DNA of 64,000 nucleotides. It comes from Flaccisagitta enflata. Taxonomy: Eukaryota > Chaetognatha > Sagittoidea > Aphragmophora. The position numbers and the translations under genes were made by a program. Shown piece by piece: positions 30,500-41,581 of this stretch. Each line of letters opens with the position of its first letter. Position 1 is the stretch's first letter. The notes under the pieces are model-generated. The model ran no database searches. It had not been told where the DNA came from and saw only the letters and a list, made by a program, of their open reading frames with translations. Location of the stretch: the NCBI GenBank assembly GCA_965153355.1, contig OZ231128.1, forward strand, positions 45,322,001 to 45,386,000, read 5' to 3'.

Positions 30500-30973
30500 A
30501 GCACGGCCTAGTTCTTCCCAAAGTTTATCCTCTTTGATATGCTTTGATCTGCTTTAAATGTCCCGCAGACAGACTGAAAAAAAAATCACCATATGTTCTC
30601 AAGGACATCAACTCTGCTCTCACCCAAAGCAGTTGAGCAGGGAAACAGGTACCGCTGATTATGGTCGGTCCTTGGTTGACTGTTTTGACTGGTCTGCTAT
30701 TATCTTATGTCGTGTTTATATTAAAAGTGGAACAATATCCCTCACTTTACCTAAACTGAAATAAGTAGAACAGGGCCTTGTGAACCCCCACTGACTAGTT
30801 GATACGCGCACCACTTCCAGTTTTCCATAAAAAACATTCCTCCTCAATCTAACCCAAAAGCAAACTGCTTGCCAAAAGTAGTTAGGGCCATGAGTGTTAC
30901 TTTTGTAACCAAAAATCAACAAATCACTCGAGGGTAACATTGTTAAGAAACCATATCTTAGACTTTATAATTG

Positions 30974-30979
<6 letters not shown>

Positions 30980-31061
<82 letters not shown>
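30980..31061. repeat. (CT)n microsatellite
   Basis: About 41 uninterrupted CT units. Confidence 0.98.
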
Positions 31062-31065
<4 letters not shown>

Positions 31066-31196
31066 AACGGATCTTAAATGACTGAGGTGGTTCTGTTCGG
31101 ACACTGTTGTGGACTCATCTTTGGTTGGCCGGTCGGGCGGTCGGGTCGGCGACGCGACGGCGGTCTCGGCAGCGCCCTCGCTTCAAGGCGTCTAAG

Positions 31197-31319
<123 letters not shown>

Positions 31320-31469
31320 CCTCTCGTAAGCATAGGAATTGCTTCATTTCCGTTTGGCGGTGATTCCAGAGGCTCGCTTCAGAGCTTCAGAACTTCAGAG
31401 AGGGCGAAACTCCGGGGCGAGGAACCGCGCCAGGACTACGAGGATCGCAACCTCTGCCGACGTTGCCGC

Positions 31470-31565
31470 TGCCGGCAAAGCCGCCGACTGCCGCCGACTG
31501 CCGCCGACCGCCGCCGACTACCGCCGCTGATTGCCGCCGACTACCGCCGCTGATTGCCGAAACGC
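31470..31565. repeat. CCG-rich minisatellite
   Basis: Tandem GCCGCCGACT / ACCGCCGCTGATT units within a 250-bp GC-rich island (31320-31620). Confidence 0.85.
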
Positions 31566-31639
31566 CGTCGTCCCTCGCTTAATCATCTGCTCGCTCCCCG
31601 GTCAACGCCTCCTCTAGGCCCCCAGTTACATACTTTTTA

Positions 31640-31795
31640 TCCGCTTCTGTTTGCTTCTTCTTCTTTTTCTCCTTTTTTTTTCCAGCCTCTCCTACTACTT
31701 CTTCCTCTTTTTCTTATTATACTTCTTCTTCTTCTTATTCTACTTCTTCTCCTTCTTCTTATTTTGCTTCTTCTTCTACTACTTTCTCTTCTTCT

Positions 31796-31842
<47 letters not shown>

Positions 31843-32545
31843 TTCTTCTTCTTCTTCTTCTTCTTCTTCCTCTTCCTCTTCCTCTTCTTCTTCTTCTTCT
31901 TCTTCTTCTTCTTCTTCTTCTTCTTTTTCTTTTTCTTCTGCTCTTTCGTCTTCTTCTTCTTCTTTTTCGTTTCTATTTCTTTTTCCTTTTTTTTCTTCTT
32001 CTTCTTTTTCTTTTTCTTTTTCTTTTTCTTTTTCTTTTTCTTTTTCTTTTTCTTTTTCTTTTTCTTCTTCTTCTTCTTCCTCTTCTTCTTCTTCTCTTCT
32101 TCTTCTTCTTCTTCTTCTTCTTCTTCTTCTTCTTCTTCTTCTTCTTCTTCTTCTTCTTCTTCTTCTTCTTCTTCTTCTTCTATTTCTTCTTCTATTTCTT
32201 CTTCTCTTTTTCTGCTTTTTCTTCTTCTTTTTTCCTCTTTTTTTTCTCCTTCCCCCTCTCTTTTCCACTTACATTATTTTTCTGTCATTCATCTTCGTCG
32301 TTTTCCTCATCGTCCTCTTTTTCTTTTTTTCTCCTCTTTTTCTTTTTCTTTTTCTTTTTCTTTTTCTTTTTTTTTCTTTTTCTTATTCTTTTTCTTTCTT
32401 TTTCCTATTCTTTTTCTTTTTCTTTTTCTTTTTCTTTTTCTTTTTCTTTTTCTTTTTCTTTTTCTTTTTCTTTTCTTTCTTTTTCTTTTTCTTTTTCTTG
32501 ATCTTTTTCTTTTTCTTTTTCCTCCTTTTCCTCTCTTCTTTCTCC
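31640..32545. repeat. 900-bp polypyrimidine tract, (CTT)n/(TTTTTC)n
   Basis: Nearly pure C/T on the plus strand, with three sub-arrays: (CTT)n (31790-31925, 32050-32180) and (CTTTTT)n (31995-32060, 32335-32520). The 300-aa L/F/S ORFs and the E/K/R ORF opposite are artefacts of the repeat. Confidence 0.97.
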
Positions 32546-32599
32546 ACTTTTAAACAGCATTTGAAGAGAAATTCTCTTTCGCATATGCAGAAATTCTCA

Positions 32600-32895
32600 C
32601 GTTTCAGTATACCCCAGCCTCAGGCTCGTATCTGACCTCAAGACCAGTGCCGTCTCAGGCTAATCCCAGCCTGGAGGCTCAAATCCAAGCTTGAGGCTCA
32701 AATCCAGTGCGGGCTCGAATTCCGGCCTCGGGCTCAAATCAGCCCAAGGCTCGATCCCAGCCTCAAGGCCTAATTCCCAGTAGCCAGGCTCAAATAAAAG
32801 CTTGACATAGGTCATCAGCCCCTTCGAGGCCGCTGCCCCTCTCACCACCGCATTTACTCACATAGGGGCAGCAGGTACCGCTGACCATCTAACGC
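32600..32895 (+). mobile_element. family C element, minisatellite and right end
   Basis: About eight degenerate CTCAGGCTCAAATCCAGCCT units, then GTCATCAGCCCCTTCGAGGC CGCTGCCC, GGCAGCAGGTACCGCTGACC and ATCTAACGCTTTTGCGACTA. The last block recurs at 36348 and 36668. Confidence 0.7.
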
Positions 32896-33474
32896 TTTTG
32901 CGACTATTTTACATATTGACACACCCAAACATCGTATCGACTATTCATCATCATCTTCTTTTTTTTCTTTTTCTTCTTCTTCCTCTTCCTCCTCATCGTC
33001 ATCCTCAACGAACCCCAACCATTCATTCCTCTCTATCTCGTCATGGCCATGAGCAGCTAGTGATGATTTGTATTTCCAGCTTTTTATTATTGCCTTCCAA
33101 TGATCGTAAATTTCTGGAAATTTGGCTTCCTTGGTCGCATTTTTAGTGGGTATTTTATTCGTTTGAGAGCCTTGCTTTCACAATTCACATATTCAATACC
33201 GTTTGTTTTACATCAGCATAGTAAGTCACCACAGTTGTCGGGCTTGGGACCGACTCAGCGTTTTTAAAACAAATTGTATATCTCTGCTCGATGCATTCAT
33301 TAAATGGTTCCTACGTCAGACTCAAAGCCAGTCGCAGACTGGGGTATCTGCTAGGACACCAAAAAAATATCCAAATATTCAATATCGGGAAGTCAACTTG
33401 GCTGAGCTCCTTAAAGAAGCGATAAAAAAAAAACAATGTTTGAATTTGCGTCTTGCGTTTCAGAGGGTCCCACG

Positions 33475-33562
33475 GAAAGAAGAAGAAGAAGAAGAAGAAG
33501 AAGAAAAAGAAGAAGAAGAAGAAGAAGAACAAGAAGAAGAGGAAGAAGAAGAAGAAGAGATT
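33475..33562. repeat. (GAA)n microsatellite
   Basis: About 28 GAA/GAG triplets. ORFs on both strands are artefacts. Confidence 0.95.
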
Positions 33563-33636
33563 TTGTGATCTTCTTTTACAATACATGTGATGTATCAACT
33601 TTTGCCATCGACGCACTTACCGACCTCGAAAATAAG

Positions 33637-33828
33637 TTTTTAGTCGCGTGCACGCGACTCTACAACCCACTCAGTCCGTCGGTTGGTTGGTCGGTCTGTC
33701 CGTCGGTAACATTTTGCTTTTTCGGCGTTTTCAGGCGGTTTTGGGGTTACAGCTGCCTTGCTGGTCTATTTCATCACTGCCTCTGCCCACCCGCACGCGA
33801 CTTGGGGAGCCGTTTATCCAGCCTTGTT
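33637..33828 (+). mobile_element. family A element
   Basis: TTTTTAGTCGCGTGCACGCG ACTC hairpin end, GTCCGTCGGTTGGTTGGTCG, CACCCGCACGCGACTTGGGG and ATCCAGCCTTGTT. Confidence 0.85.
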
Positions 33829-34044
33829 GTTTTTCTGCCCCCTCCTCTTCTTCATTACTCCTCCCTTTGCCCCCTCACCTTATCTCTCCCTTCCTCATCA
33901 CGGTTGAGAATCATATTTTCACGTTATCAAACATGATTTAAGAGTCAAATGAGATGCGTGAAGTCTTTCATTCCTATTGGCTGTCCAGTGATGGTGAAAT
34001 AATGTTTCACTCTAATGCCCAAATCGTGCCCATTCCGATACCCA

Positions 34045-34311
34045 TCGTTATACTTTTACGTTACGTTACATTACGGTTTTACATTACGTTACGCTTTTAC
34101 GTTTTACGCTTTACTTTTTAGTCGCGTGCAACGCGACTCTATACCCCGCTTTGTCTGTCCGTCCGTCCGTCGGTTGGTCGGTCCCCATTTTACTTTTTTT
34201 ATGTTTTTTGCGGTCTTTGGCCTCACTGCTCCTTGCCAAATGCTTTAGTAACTCAAATACTGCCCCCGGCCCACCCGCACGCGACTGAGGTAGCCGTGGA
34301 TCCGGCCTTGT
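34045..34311 (+). mobile_element. family A element preceded by a TTTACGTTACG array
   Basis: A 70-bp array of TTTACGTTACG-type ~10-bp units (34045-34112) runs straight into TTTTTAGTCGCGTGCAACGC GACTC. The element ends GTGGATCCGGCCTTGTAC (34311). Confidence 0.8.
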
Positions 34312-34754
34312 ACAAAGTTGATGCGAGTATCCACTACTGACTTTTTTCACCAAAAAGGCCCTGGGGTGAGGTTTTGGGAGGTTTCACATATTTTGGGCCC
34401 AAATCAACTTGACCGTTCAAATTTAATGATTTTTTATACATGGAAAAATTAGTGAGATTTTTGACCACTGTATCTTATGTTGTTGGTCTCTATTAATCAT
34501 CACAGAAATGGTCAATAACCCTTGTAAATTGCCAGGAACCTACCACAGACATTGTATGTACTCATGACAGAAACAATAAGCCGATTGAATTAACGTCTCA
34601 CGATAGGTTGAGTGCTGTGAGGAGTCACTTGAAAATGAAAATCATGAGCTTATCCCATAGAAATGGTTCCCACGTGTTTGAAGCGATTAGGAGTTAGGGA
34701 TCTATAAAATCCCCAATTGTTAACTCCTGTAGCCAGTCAAGTCAGTCAAGTGCA

Positions 34755-35078
34755 CAGGGGTGTATATAGTTGAGCGGCTTTTGATTTTATTCCCCCCCCC
34801 CCCCTGCCTTTGATCATCTCCCCCGTGACGTGTCGCGTCGCATTACAAAATCTTTGATTTTCTTCCCCTCAAAGTAATAAAAAAGTATATTTTAGGTTTA
34901 AATAGTGTCAAATTGTATTGTAGTAACTGGATTTTACCTTTTAGTACTACCAAAAGTGTTAGATCTTCATAACTTTTTTTTTTTTTTCAAACTTTGATTT
35001 TCTTCTCCATCTCCAAACCCTTTGATTTTATCCCCCCCCCCACAGGGGGGAGGGAATACTCAACTTTATACACCCCTC
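34755..35078. mobile_element. hAT-type MITE (family K, copy 1) with 8-bp duplication
   Basis: Starts CAGGGGTGTATATAGTTGAG and ends CTCAACTTTATACACCCCTC (inverted). CAAGTGCA stands immediately on both sides (34747-34754, 35079-35086). An 8-bp duplication and a CAGGGGTG start are typical of hAT elements. Long C runs sit just inside each end. Non-coding. Confidence 0.88.
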
Positions 35079-35475
35079 CAAGTGCATCCTTAAAGGGCTT
35101 ATTCACAAATCCATCGTTGATTCATTAAATCAGTAATGGCTGGTAAGATGTCCCATTATTTAACCCAACAGCCTCATTCTAATCCAAGAATATATAAAAC
35201 TCTCACATGTCGACATCATGTATGCTGCAACAGGTCGTCAAGTGCATTCTTGAACGGCTCCATCACAAATTCATTAGCAGCAGCAATAAATGTCCAGTTA
35301 CTTACCCTAGCAGCCTCACTCAAAACCAAAAATATCAAAACTCTCACATGTCGACATCACGTTTGCTGCAGCAGGTCGTTAAGTGCATCCTTGAAGTGCT
35401 CGTTCAAAAATCCATAATTGAAGTGAAAATGAAAAAAAAATCACCCTTTATTGACTTCAATAGCCTCTGTACCAA
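35079..35475. repeat. ~155-bp tandem repeat, over two units
   Basis: AAGTGCATCCTT...CAAATCCAT, AACTCTCACATGTCGACATC and TGCTGCA.CAGGTCGT recur at about 155-bp spacing (35083, 35238, 35377). Unit 1 has the hAT MITE at its edge. ORFs through it simply repeat the unit. Confidence 0.8.
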
Positions 35476-35482
35476 AAATAGA

Positions 35483-35670
35483 TACAAGGCTGGATACAGG
35501 GCTACCCCAGTCACGTGCGGGTGGGCGGGGGGTGGGGGCCAGATTACTGGTCATTGGAGCTTTGGGGCAGAGACAGAGGCCAAAGACCCTCCCCCCAAAA
35601 AAAAATCAAACATCACTGACCAATGGAGAGACAAAGCGGGGTATAGCACAGGTGTAGAGTCGGGTAGTTT
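35483..35670 (-). mobile_element. family A element
   Basis: TACAAGGCTGGATACAGGGC, GTCACGTGCGGGTGGGCGGG and AAGCGGGGTATAGC...GTAGAGTCGGGTAG. The (GGAC)n core is almost lost. Confidence 0.75.
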
Positions 35671-35919
35671 TTTGAATGGATGGAATGACTCCAGGATCCG
35701 GGATGCAAGTGCCAAGGCATAGGATGCGCGAATTTTTTCAAAATGTGGATATGGATGCGAACGCATCTGAGGGAATGTTGGAGTGGATGCAAACGCGCAT
35801 CCTGTCGTGTTGCTCATGAAGCGGATAGCGGCTCCAAAGGGGTCGATGACGCCACCACATATGGGATGCCCTCCTCCTTCTTCTCTTCTTCCCTCCGTCC
35901 TCTCAAATCCTGCAGTCTT

Positions 35920-36375
35920 GAGGCCCAAATTCCGGGTCTTGGGCCTAAATCCCAGTCTTGAGGCCCAAATCCCAGCCTCAAGGCCCAAATCCTAGCCTCA
36001 AGGCCCAAACTCTAGCCTCAAGGCCCAGATTTTAGTTAAGAGGCCCAGATCTCGCTCTGAGGCCCAGAAATCTCAGCCTCCAGGCTAGGATTTGGGCCTG
36101 AGGCTAGACTGGGATTTAGGCCTTGAGTTTGGGATTTGGGCCTCAAGACTGGGATTTGGGCCTCTGACTGAATCTAGCCTCGAGACTGGGATTTGAGGGG
36201 GAAGGAACATAGGAGAAGAAAAAGAAGGAGGAGGAGAAAATCCCCTATATGTGTGTAAGCATAGGTCATCGACCCCTTCGGGGCCGCTGCCCTGCTCCCC
36301 CCTCAACTTCAACCACAACCTACTTAGGCAGGGCACGGGTACCGCTGACCATCTAACGCTTTTGCGACTATTTGT
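35920..36375 (+). mobile_element. family C element, minisatellite and right end
   Basis: Roughly twelve units of AGGCCCAAATCCCAGCCTCA whose orientation flips near 36085 (then GGGATTTGGGCCTCAAGACT). The end block CATCGACCCCTTCGGGGCCG CTGCC follows, then GGTACCGCTGACCATCTAAC. Confidence 0.75.
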
Positions 36376-36761
36376 CTTGATGATTTGATTAAAGAGCAAT
36401 CTTACACCTTTTACATGTGCCATTTCTAGCCCCAACATCAGGGTGGTCTCGACTTGGGCCAAATTTCATATATTGATATACCTGGTGCCTTTGCACAAAT
36501 GTCTAATAAAAAGCAGGATTTCTCACAAGCCTAAAAGTGTGAAATCAAACAAGAAATCTTTGCCGTGCAAAACTATAGGCTGCTATGGGATTTTTTATTG
36601 CCATAGAAGCCTATAGCTCTTGCTTTCGCCGTTTAATCTTCAAATTCAGACTTACGGGTTCTGCTGACCATCTAACTCTTTTGTGACTATTTGGTCTTGA
36701 TGATTTGATTAAAGAGCAATCTTACATCTTTTACATGTGCCGTTTCTAGCCCAAACATCAC
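36348..36761. repeat. 94-bp direct duplication
   Basis: 36348-36441 and 36668-36761 match at about 93%, from CCATCTAACGCTTTTGCGAC through TTACATGTGCC to AACATCA. They are separated by 226 bp of unrelated sequence. Confidence 0.85.
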
Positions 36762-36766
36762 TCACA

Positions 36767-36985
36767 ACCAACTACCAACCACACCCAACACTCCACCCAA
36801 CCCTCTTTCCAACCCAGACACATACACAAGTAGCTTCTAAAACGCTTGTCATGCCACTTTTCGACTCGTGTGCACAGACGGACCGACAGACGGACTGACA
36901 GACAGACCAATGGATACCACGGACGGACCAACAGACGGACCAATGGACAGAAGCCTCTTATAGAGTTATTGCGTGTCTGCAAAAC
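36767..36985 (-). mobile_element. family B element
   Basis: Degenerate left part (CACACCCAACACTCCACCCA), CCACTTTTCGACTCGTGTGC, (GGAC)n and AAGCCTCTTATAGAGTTATT GCGTGTCTGC. Confidence 0.75.
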
Positions 36986-36997
36986 CAAGAATATCCA

Positions 36998-37185
36998 TTT
37001 GTTGCTGTTGTTGTTGTTGTTGTTGTTGTTGTTAAGGTTATTGCTGTAGCCATTTTTTGGTTGTTGTTGTTGTTGTTGTTGCTGCTGTTGCTAAGTGTTG
37101 TTGCTGTTGTTGTTGTTGTTGTTGTTGTTGCTGTTGTTGTTGTTGCTGATGATGTTGTTGTTGTTGTTGTTGTTGTTGTTGCATT
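36998..37185. repeat. (TTG)n microsatellite
   Basis: Interrupted GTT triplets in several blocks. Confidence 0.95.
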
Positions 37186-37461
37186 TAATGTTTCATTTAT
37201 TTGATTCGCATCACATTTCTCACGTCTCAAGTTGAAATTATCATTAATATCGATGATTTTTCCGGGTTCCCAAAATTAATGCGGTTCATATTAGGCGATG
37301 GAGTATACACCACTTTCAGATCGAAATGTCGCGAAAAGAAGATGTATTACTCCAAAACTATTCATAGTAATTAATTTTTTTTTGTTCCCCTGATAGATAA
37401 TTTGATTAAGTTTTGCTACAAGCAAAGAATGTCCCACCGACTAAAAAGTTTAAGCCTCCTA

Positions 37462-38046
37462 ACAGGGTGAGCAAAAAATTTCGTACTTACTCTATAGCTT
37501 GAAAACCATACTTGTTATAGGAGTTATGAGCTAAAATTTGAACCAGAGTATCTCAGTTAGTCATACTAAAAGTAGAAAATAAGAACAGCTGATATGATTT
37601 CCATATGTGGCCATGACATGTTCTTAAGAAAAAAACAGGAAATCAGATTTTGACATGATTTTATTTGTAGAGCTGTGTTAATTCAAAAATGCAGGTTTTT
37701 GCAACTTTTTTGGCCCCTAGATGGATTGTTTGAGAATAGGTATATCAAGGGGTGTTAGTTAAGTCATCTAGGAGCGGTTTCAGTCGACAAAAGTAATAAA
37801 TCATTCAAATTCAAACAAAAGATAAATATATGTTCACAAAAAAAAAAAAATTTTTTGTGACTATCTACTTACGTCCCTGTTGGTTCAAAAACGTATTCTG
37901 CTGTCTACCATTCATCATTTAACCTTATCCAAAGTATGAAAAATACCTATTTCTCAATTTTGAACTTTAACTTGAGGGAATTTCTCCAAATCAGATGTCT
38001 TTTCTATTGATTTGATGGCTAGTACGAGATTTTTTGCACACCCTGT
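37462..38046. mobile_element. 585-bp MITE with TA duplication
   Basis: Left ACAGGGTGAGCAAAAAATTT CGTACT is the inverse of right AGTACGAGATTTTTTGCACA CCCTGT. TA flanks both sides (37460-37461, 38047-38048). Consistent with a Tc1/mariner-superfamily non-autonomous element. No transposase frame inside. Confidence 0.82.
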
Positions 38047-38444
38047 TACTCACAATAAATGAATATTGCATGTTTCACATTGAAGGATTTTTTTCCCAAC
38101 AACTTTTTTTGTTGAAAAAATTCAAACAGTGCGTGCTGAAGAACCGCACGGAGAAAGTCGGTCTCTTATCTCTTATCTGTTTCTAACGATGAATTAAAAC
38201 GATATCTGACTGATGCAATAAGTGCTGGTGGAGGGCGGACAATGATTAGGAAAAAAATTGAAAAGCGTTTTTCGATTTTTTGAGTCCCAGGCTAGGAATT
38301 AATGTTCCCCTTTTTGGCTTGAGACAATTTGAGAAAGTCGGGTCAGAACTAGGCTCACCCAGGGCTGGGGTTGAAATTGGTACAGGGTGAAAGAGGGCAC
38401 TTTTACACCTTCTGGAAAAAAGCAGGGCACTGTGGGACCAATAC

Positions 38445-38560
38445 TTTGAAGGCGCTATGGAATTTTTAACTTTTTTTATTTTTTTCACATTTTTCGCGAA
38501 TTTTTCAAAGATCGATATTTTTCATCGATCTCACTTTTGGGCCCTATGTAACAACAAAAT
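38445..38560. repeat. dispersed ~110-bp repeat shared with 54140-54242
   Basis: 'GGCGCTATG.AATTTTT' followed by TTTTTCGCG and TTTTTGGGCCCTATGTAAC appears in both places, each followed within 350 bp by a long (CT)n array. Confidence 0.65.
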
Positions 38561-38683
38561 GAGTTCAGCAGAGGGCAGAGGGAGGGAGATGGAGGAGGGA
38601 GATGGAGGAGAGGGAGGGAAAGGAGGTAGGGAGAGGGAGGGAGGGAGATGGGGAAGGAGGAGGGAGGGTGATCCTCCTCCGTA

Positions 38684-38747
38684 CGTCGTTGACACGTTCC
38701 CGCGCGCGGTACGTCCTCCAAATAGGCGCGGGAACGTGTCAACGACG
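38684..38747. other. perfect 22-bp inverted repeat (strong hairpin)
   Basis: 38684-38705 and 38726-38747 are exact reverse complements (CGTCGTTGACACGTTCCCGC GC) around a 20-nt spacer. GC-rich and unlike the purine-rich GGGAGA sequence before it. Confidence 0.9.
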
Positions 38748-38819
38748 CGCAAGACGCGAAATCATGATTTTTCTATTTGCGTGCATGATTTTTTGATTGC
38801 CATGCATGTTTTTATGATT

Positions 38820-39059
<240 letters not shown>

Positions 39060-39239
39060 TATCCAGGCCGCGATACAAGATTTACATTTTTTATTTTTGG
39101 AAAAAATTGAAAAAAGGCAAATGAGAGAACGATGAGAGGAAATAAACAATGAAAGGAATAAAGAAAGATAAAAAAAAAAGAAAGAAAGCATGAAAGAAAG
39201 AAAGATCAAAAGTAAGAAAGAAGAAAAAACAGGTCGCCC

Positions 39240-40010
39240 AAGGGCAATATGTGGTCAGCGATACCCGTTGCCCTGCTTTGAGTGATTGTGAATTGGAGTG
39301 AGGGGAAGCAGGGCAGCGGCCCCAAAGGGGACGAAGTCCTGTAGAACACAGGGGACTTTCGCTCATCCCTACCTGAAGAAGTGGATGAGATGCTATAGAG
39401 GGCTGACTGAAGGCATTCAAGAGCCTAAACTGAGGTCTAAGTTCAATATAAGGCCTGAGAATGCTGATTGGAAGCTTGAGAGGGCTGACTTGAGGCTTGA
39501 GAGAGCTGGATTAAGGCTTGGAAAGGCCAGAGGACTGATTTGAAGCCTGGGAGCAATAAATTGAGGTTTAGATGGCTGATTTGAGGCCTGAGAGGCCTTA
39601 TTTGAGGCATGAGAGTCCAGGTTTGAGGCCTGAGAATTTGGATTTGAGGCCTGAGAGGCCATTTGAGGCCTGAGAGGCCAGATTTGAGGCCTGAGGTCAG
39701 ATTTGAGGCCTGAGGTCAGATTTGAGGCCTGAGAGGCCTGAGGCCAGATTGAGGCCTGAGAGGCCAGATTTGAGGCCTGAGAGGTTAGATTTGAGGCCTG
39801 GGAGAGGCCAGATTTGAGGCCTGGGAGGCTGGATTTGAGACTTCCGAGAGGCTGGATTTGAGGCCCGAGGAGGGCTGGATTTGAGGCCTGGGGGTCTGAT
39901 GAAGGGGGGGACTAACGAATCGAACGAACGGACGGACGGGACGGACGGGATTCCAACTAAAGTCCCCCAGTGTTCTACAGACTGGCTCTTCGGGGCCGCT
40001 GCCCAAAAGG
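39240..40010. mobile_element. family C element, most complete copy
   Basis: The left inverted end AGCGGCCCCAAAGGGGACGA AGTCCTGTAGAACACAGGGG ACTTT (39315-39359) is the reverse complement, with few changes, of the right end AAAGTCCCCCAGTGTTCTAC AGAC...GGGGCCGCTGCC (39958-40003). Between lie about 18 units of GAGGCCTGAGAGGCCAGATT (39430-39900), then GGGGTCTGATGAAGGGGGGG and a (GGAC)n stretch. An outer GGGCAATATGTGGTCAGCGA block extends the left side. Confidence 0.8.
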
Positions 40011-40064
40011 AAAAATGGAATAGAAAGCACAAAAAGGCATAAGGAAGAAAGAAAGAACAAAATG

Positions 40065-40096
40065 GGAAAGAAAGAAAGAAAGAAAGATAGAAAAAA

Positions 40097-40166
<70 letters not shown>

Positions 40167-40168
40167 AA
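40065..40168. repeat. (GAAA)n microsatellite
   Basis: About 25 GAAA units. Confidence 0.95.
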
Positions 40169-40760
40169 AAAGAAAGTATAAAAAAGAAATGAATACAGAC
40201 ACATCCCAAGATGATCTGAAATCCACCCGAAACGGAATTCTATTTTTAGGCCCATCATGCCATTTCCTTTTATTTATTTTTCTGATGAGATAAATGGAAA
40301 TCCGCCTAACACATAGTAAATTAGTCTCTTGTCATACGCTATAGCTTGCAGTTCACAATCCGCCATGGGGTTTGGAAAAAGCTGACATTTGGGTGATAAG
40401 GTTTTGATTTGAGCTTCAAGGCTGGGATTCATACTTATAGTGTTGTATTTGGTGTGTGTCTCTCTGTCTCTGTCTCTGTCTCTCTCTGACTCTGTCTCTG
40501 TCTCTGTCATCATCATCATAATCTTTTTTTCTGTCATCTTCATCTCCTTCTCCTTCTTCTCCTTCTTATCCTTCTCCTTCTTGTTCTTATTCTCATATTC
40601 CCATAATGCTTAAGCAGGCACTAAACACCACTATTTTATGCCTCATAGGGGCACCTGTCACTGAAGCAGGTGCAATAGACAGGCGTTCTTTCTTCTTTTT
40701 CTTCTTCTTCTTTTGTTTTCTTCTTTCTTCTTGTTTATGTGCGAAGACGAAATTTTCCTG

Positions 40761-40961
40761 AACAAGGCCGGATACACGGCCACAAGCTGCGGTGGGTGGG
40801 CAGGCCATATTTGATTACCATCATTTGGGCAGGAGCAGTAAGGCCAAAGACCAAAAACCTAAAAAGTAAAGTGACGGACGGATTAATCATTGTGACGGAC
40901 GGACCGACGGACGGACGGACGGACAAAGCGGTTTGTAGAGTCGCGTAGCACGCGACTAAAA
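40761..40961 (-). mobile_element. family A element
   Basis: AACAAGGCCGGATACACGGC, GGGCAGGAGCAGTAAGGCC, (GGAC)n, and GTTTGTAGAGTCGCGTAGCA CGCGACTAAAA with an intact terminal hairpin. Confidence 0.85.
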
Positions 40962-40978
40962 TTCTCCTATGTTACTAC

Positions 40979-41115
40979 AAACAAGGCCGGATACACAGCC
41001 ACCAGTTGCGGACAGGTGGGCAGGGGTGAAAATGCGCGTTAAGCCACTTTTCGATGGTTACAGACGGACGGACCGACGGACGGACGGACCTACGGACGGA
41101 CAAAGCCTCTTATAA
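40979..41115 (-). mobile_element. family B element
   Basis: AAACAAGGCCGGATACACAG, GTTGCGGACAGGTGGGCAGG GG, a CCACTTTTCGATGG block, (GGAC)n and AAAGCCTCTTATAATCTG. A family A left end on the plus strand follows at about 41137-41180. Confidence 0.75.
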
Positions 41116-41581
41116 TCTGATAATCCCAGCCTTGACAAGCACGCGACTCTACACCTCTTTTTGTCTGTCCATCCATCTGTCCGTCCATTTGTTCATGCGT
41201 CCGTCCATCCATCAAACACGACTGCTTGTTTTGGACATCTCCTTAAGGCATCATTTGACAGCTTTTTATGTCTGGTAAAGGTTGTTTCAAATGTTTTCAG
41301 ACTTTCACTATGATGTTTTTTTTCTTTTTTTTATCTTGTTGTGACTTCAACTATTTATGAGCAAGCCAACAAATCTCTTGTCATCCGATGTTGCTGACAG
41401 TTCAACAGCCACCAGGAGATGATAAGAAAAGCAGCTGCCCCAAAGGGACTGATGACCTATGGTTTGACTGGTGGTGCATCTTGTGGCTGTTGGGGTTGTG
41501 GAAAAAGCATTCAAGCTGTGATTTCAAGGCTGACATTTGGGTGAAAAAGCAGGAATTTGAGCTTCAAGGCTGGGTTTGATT

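Noticed and set aside
31554-32553. Open frames of 300-315 codons rich in Leu/Phe/Ser (plus) and Glu/Lys/Arg (minus)
   Set aside because: Pure translation of the polypyrimidine tract; all frames are open because C/T-only DNA contains no stop codons.
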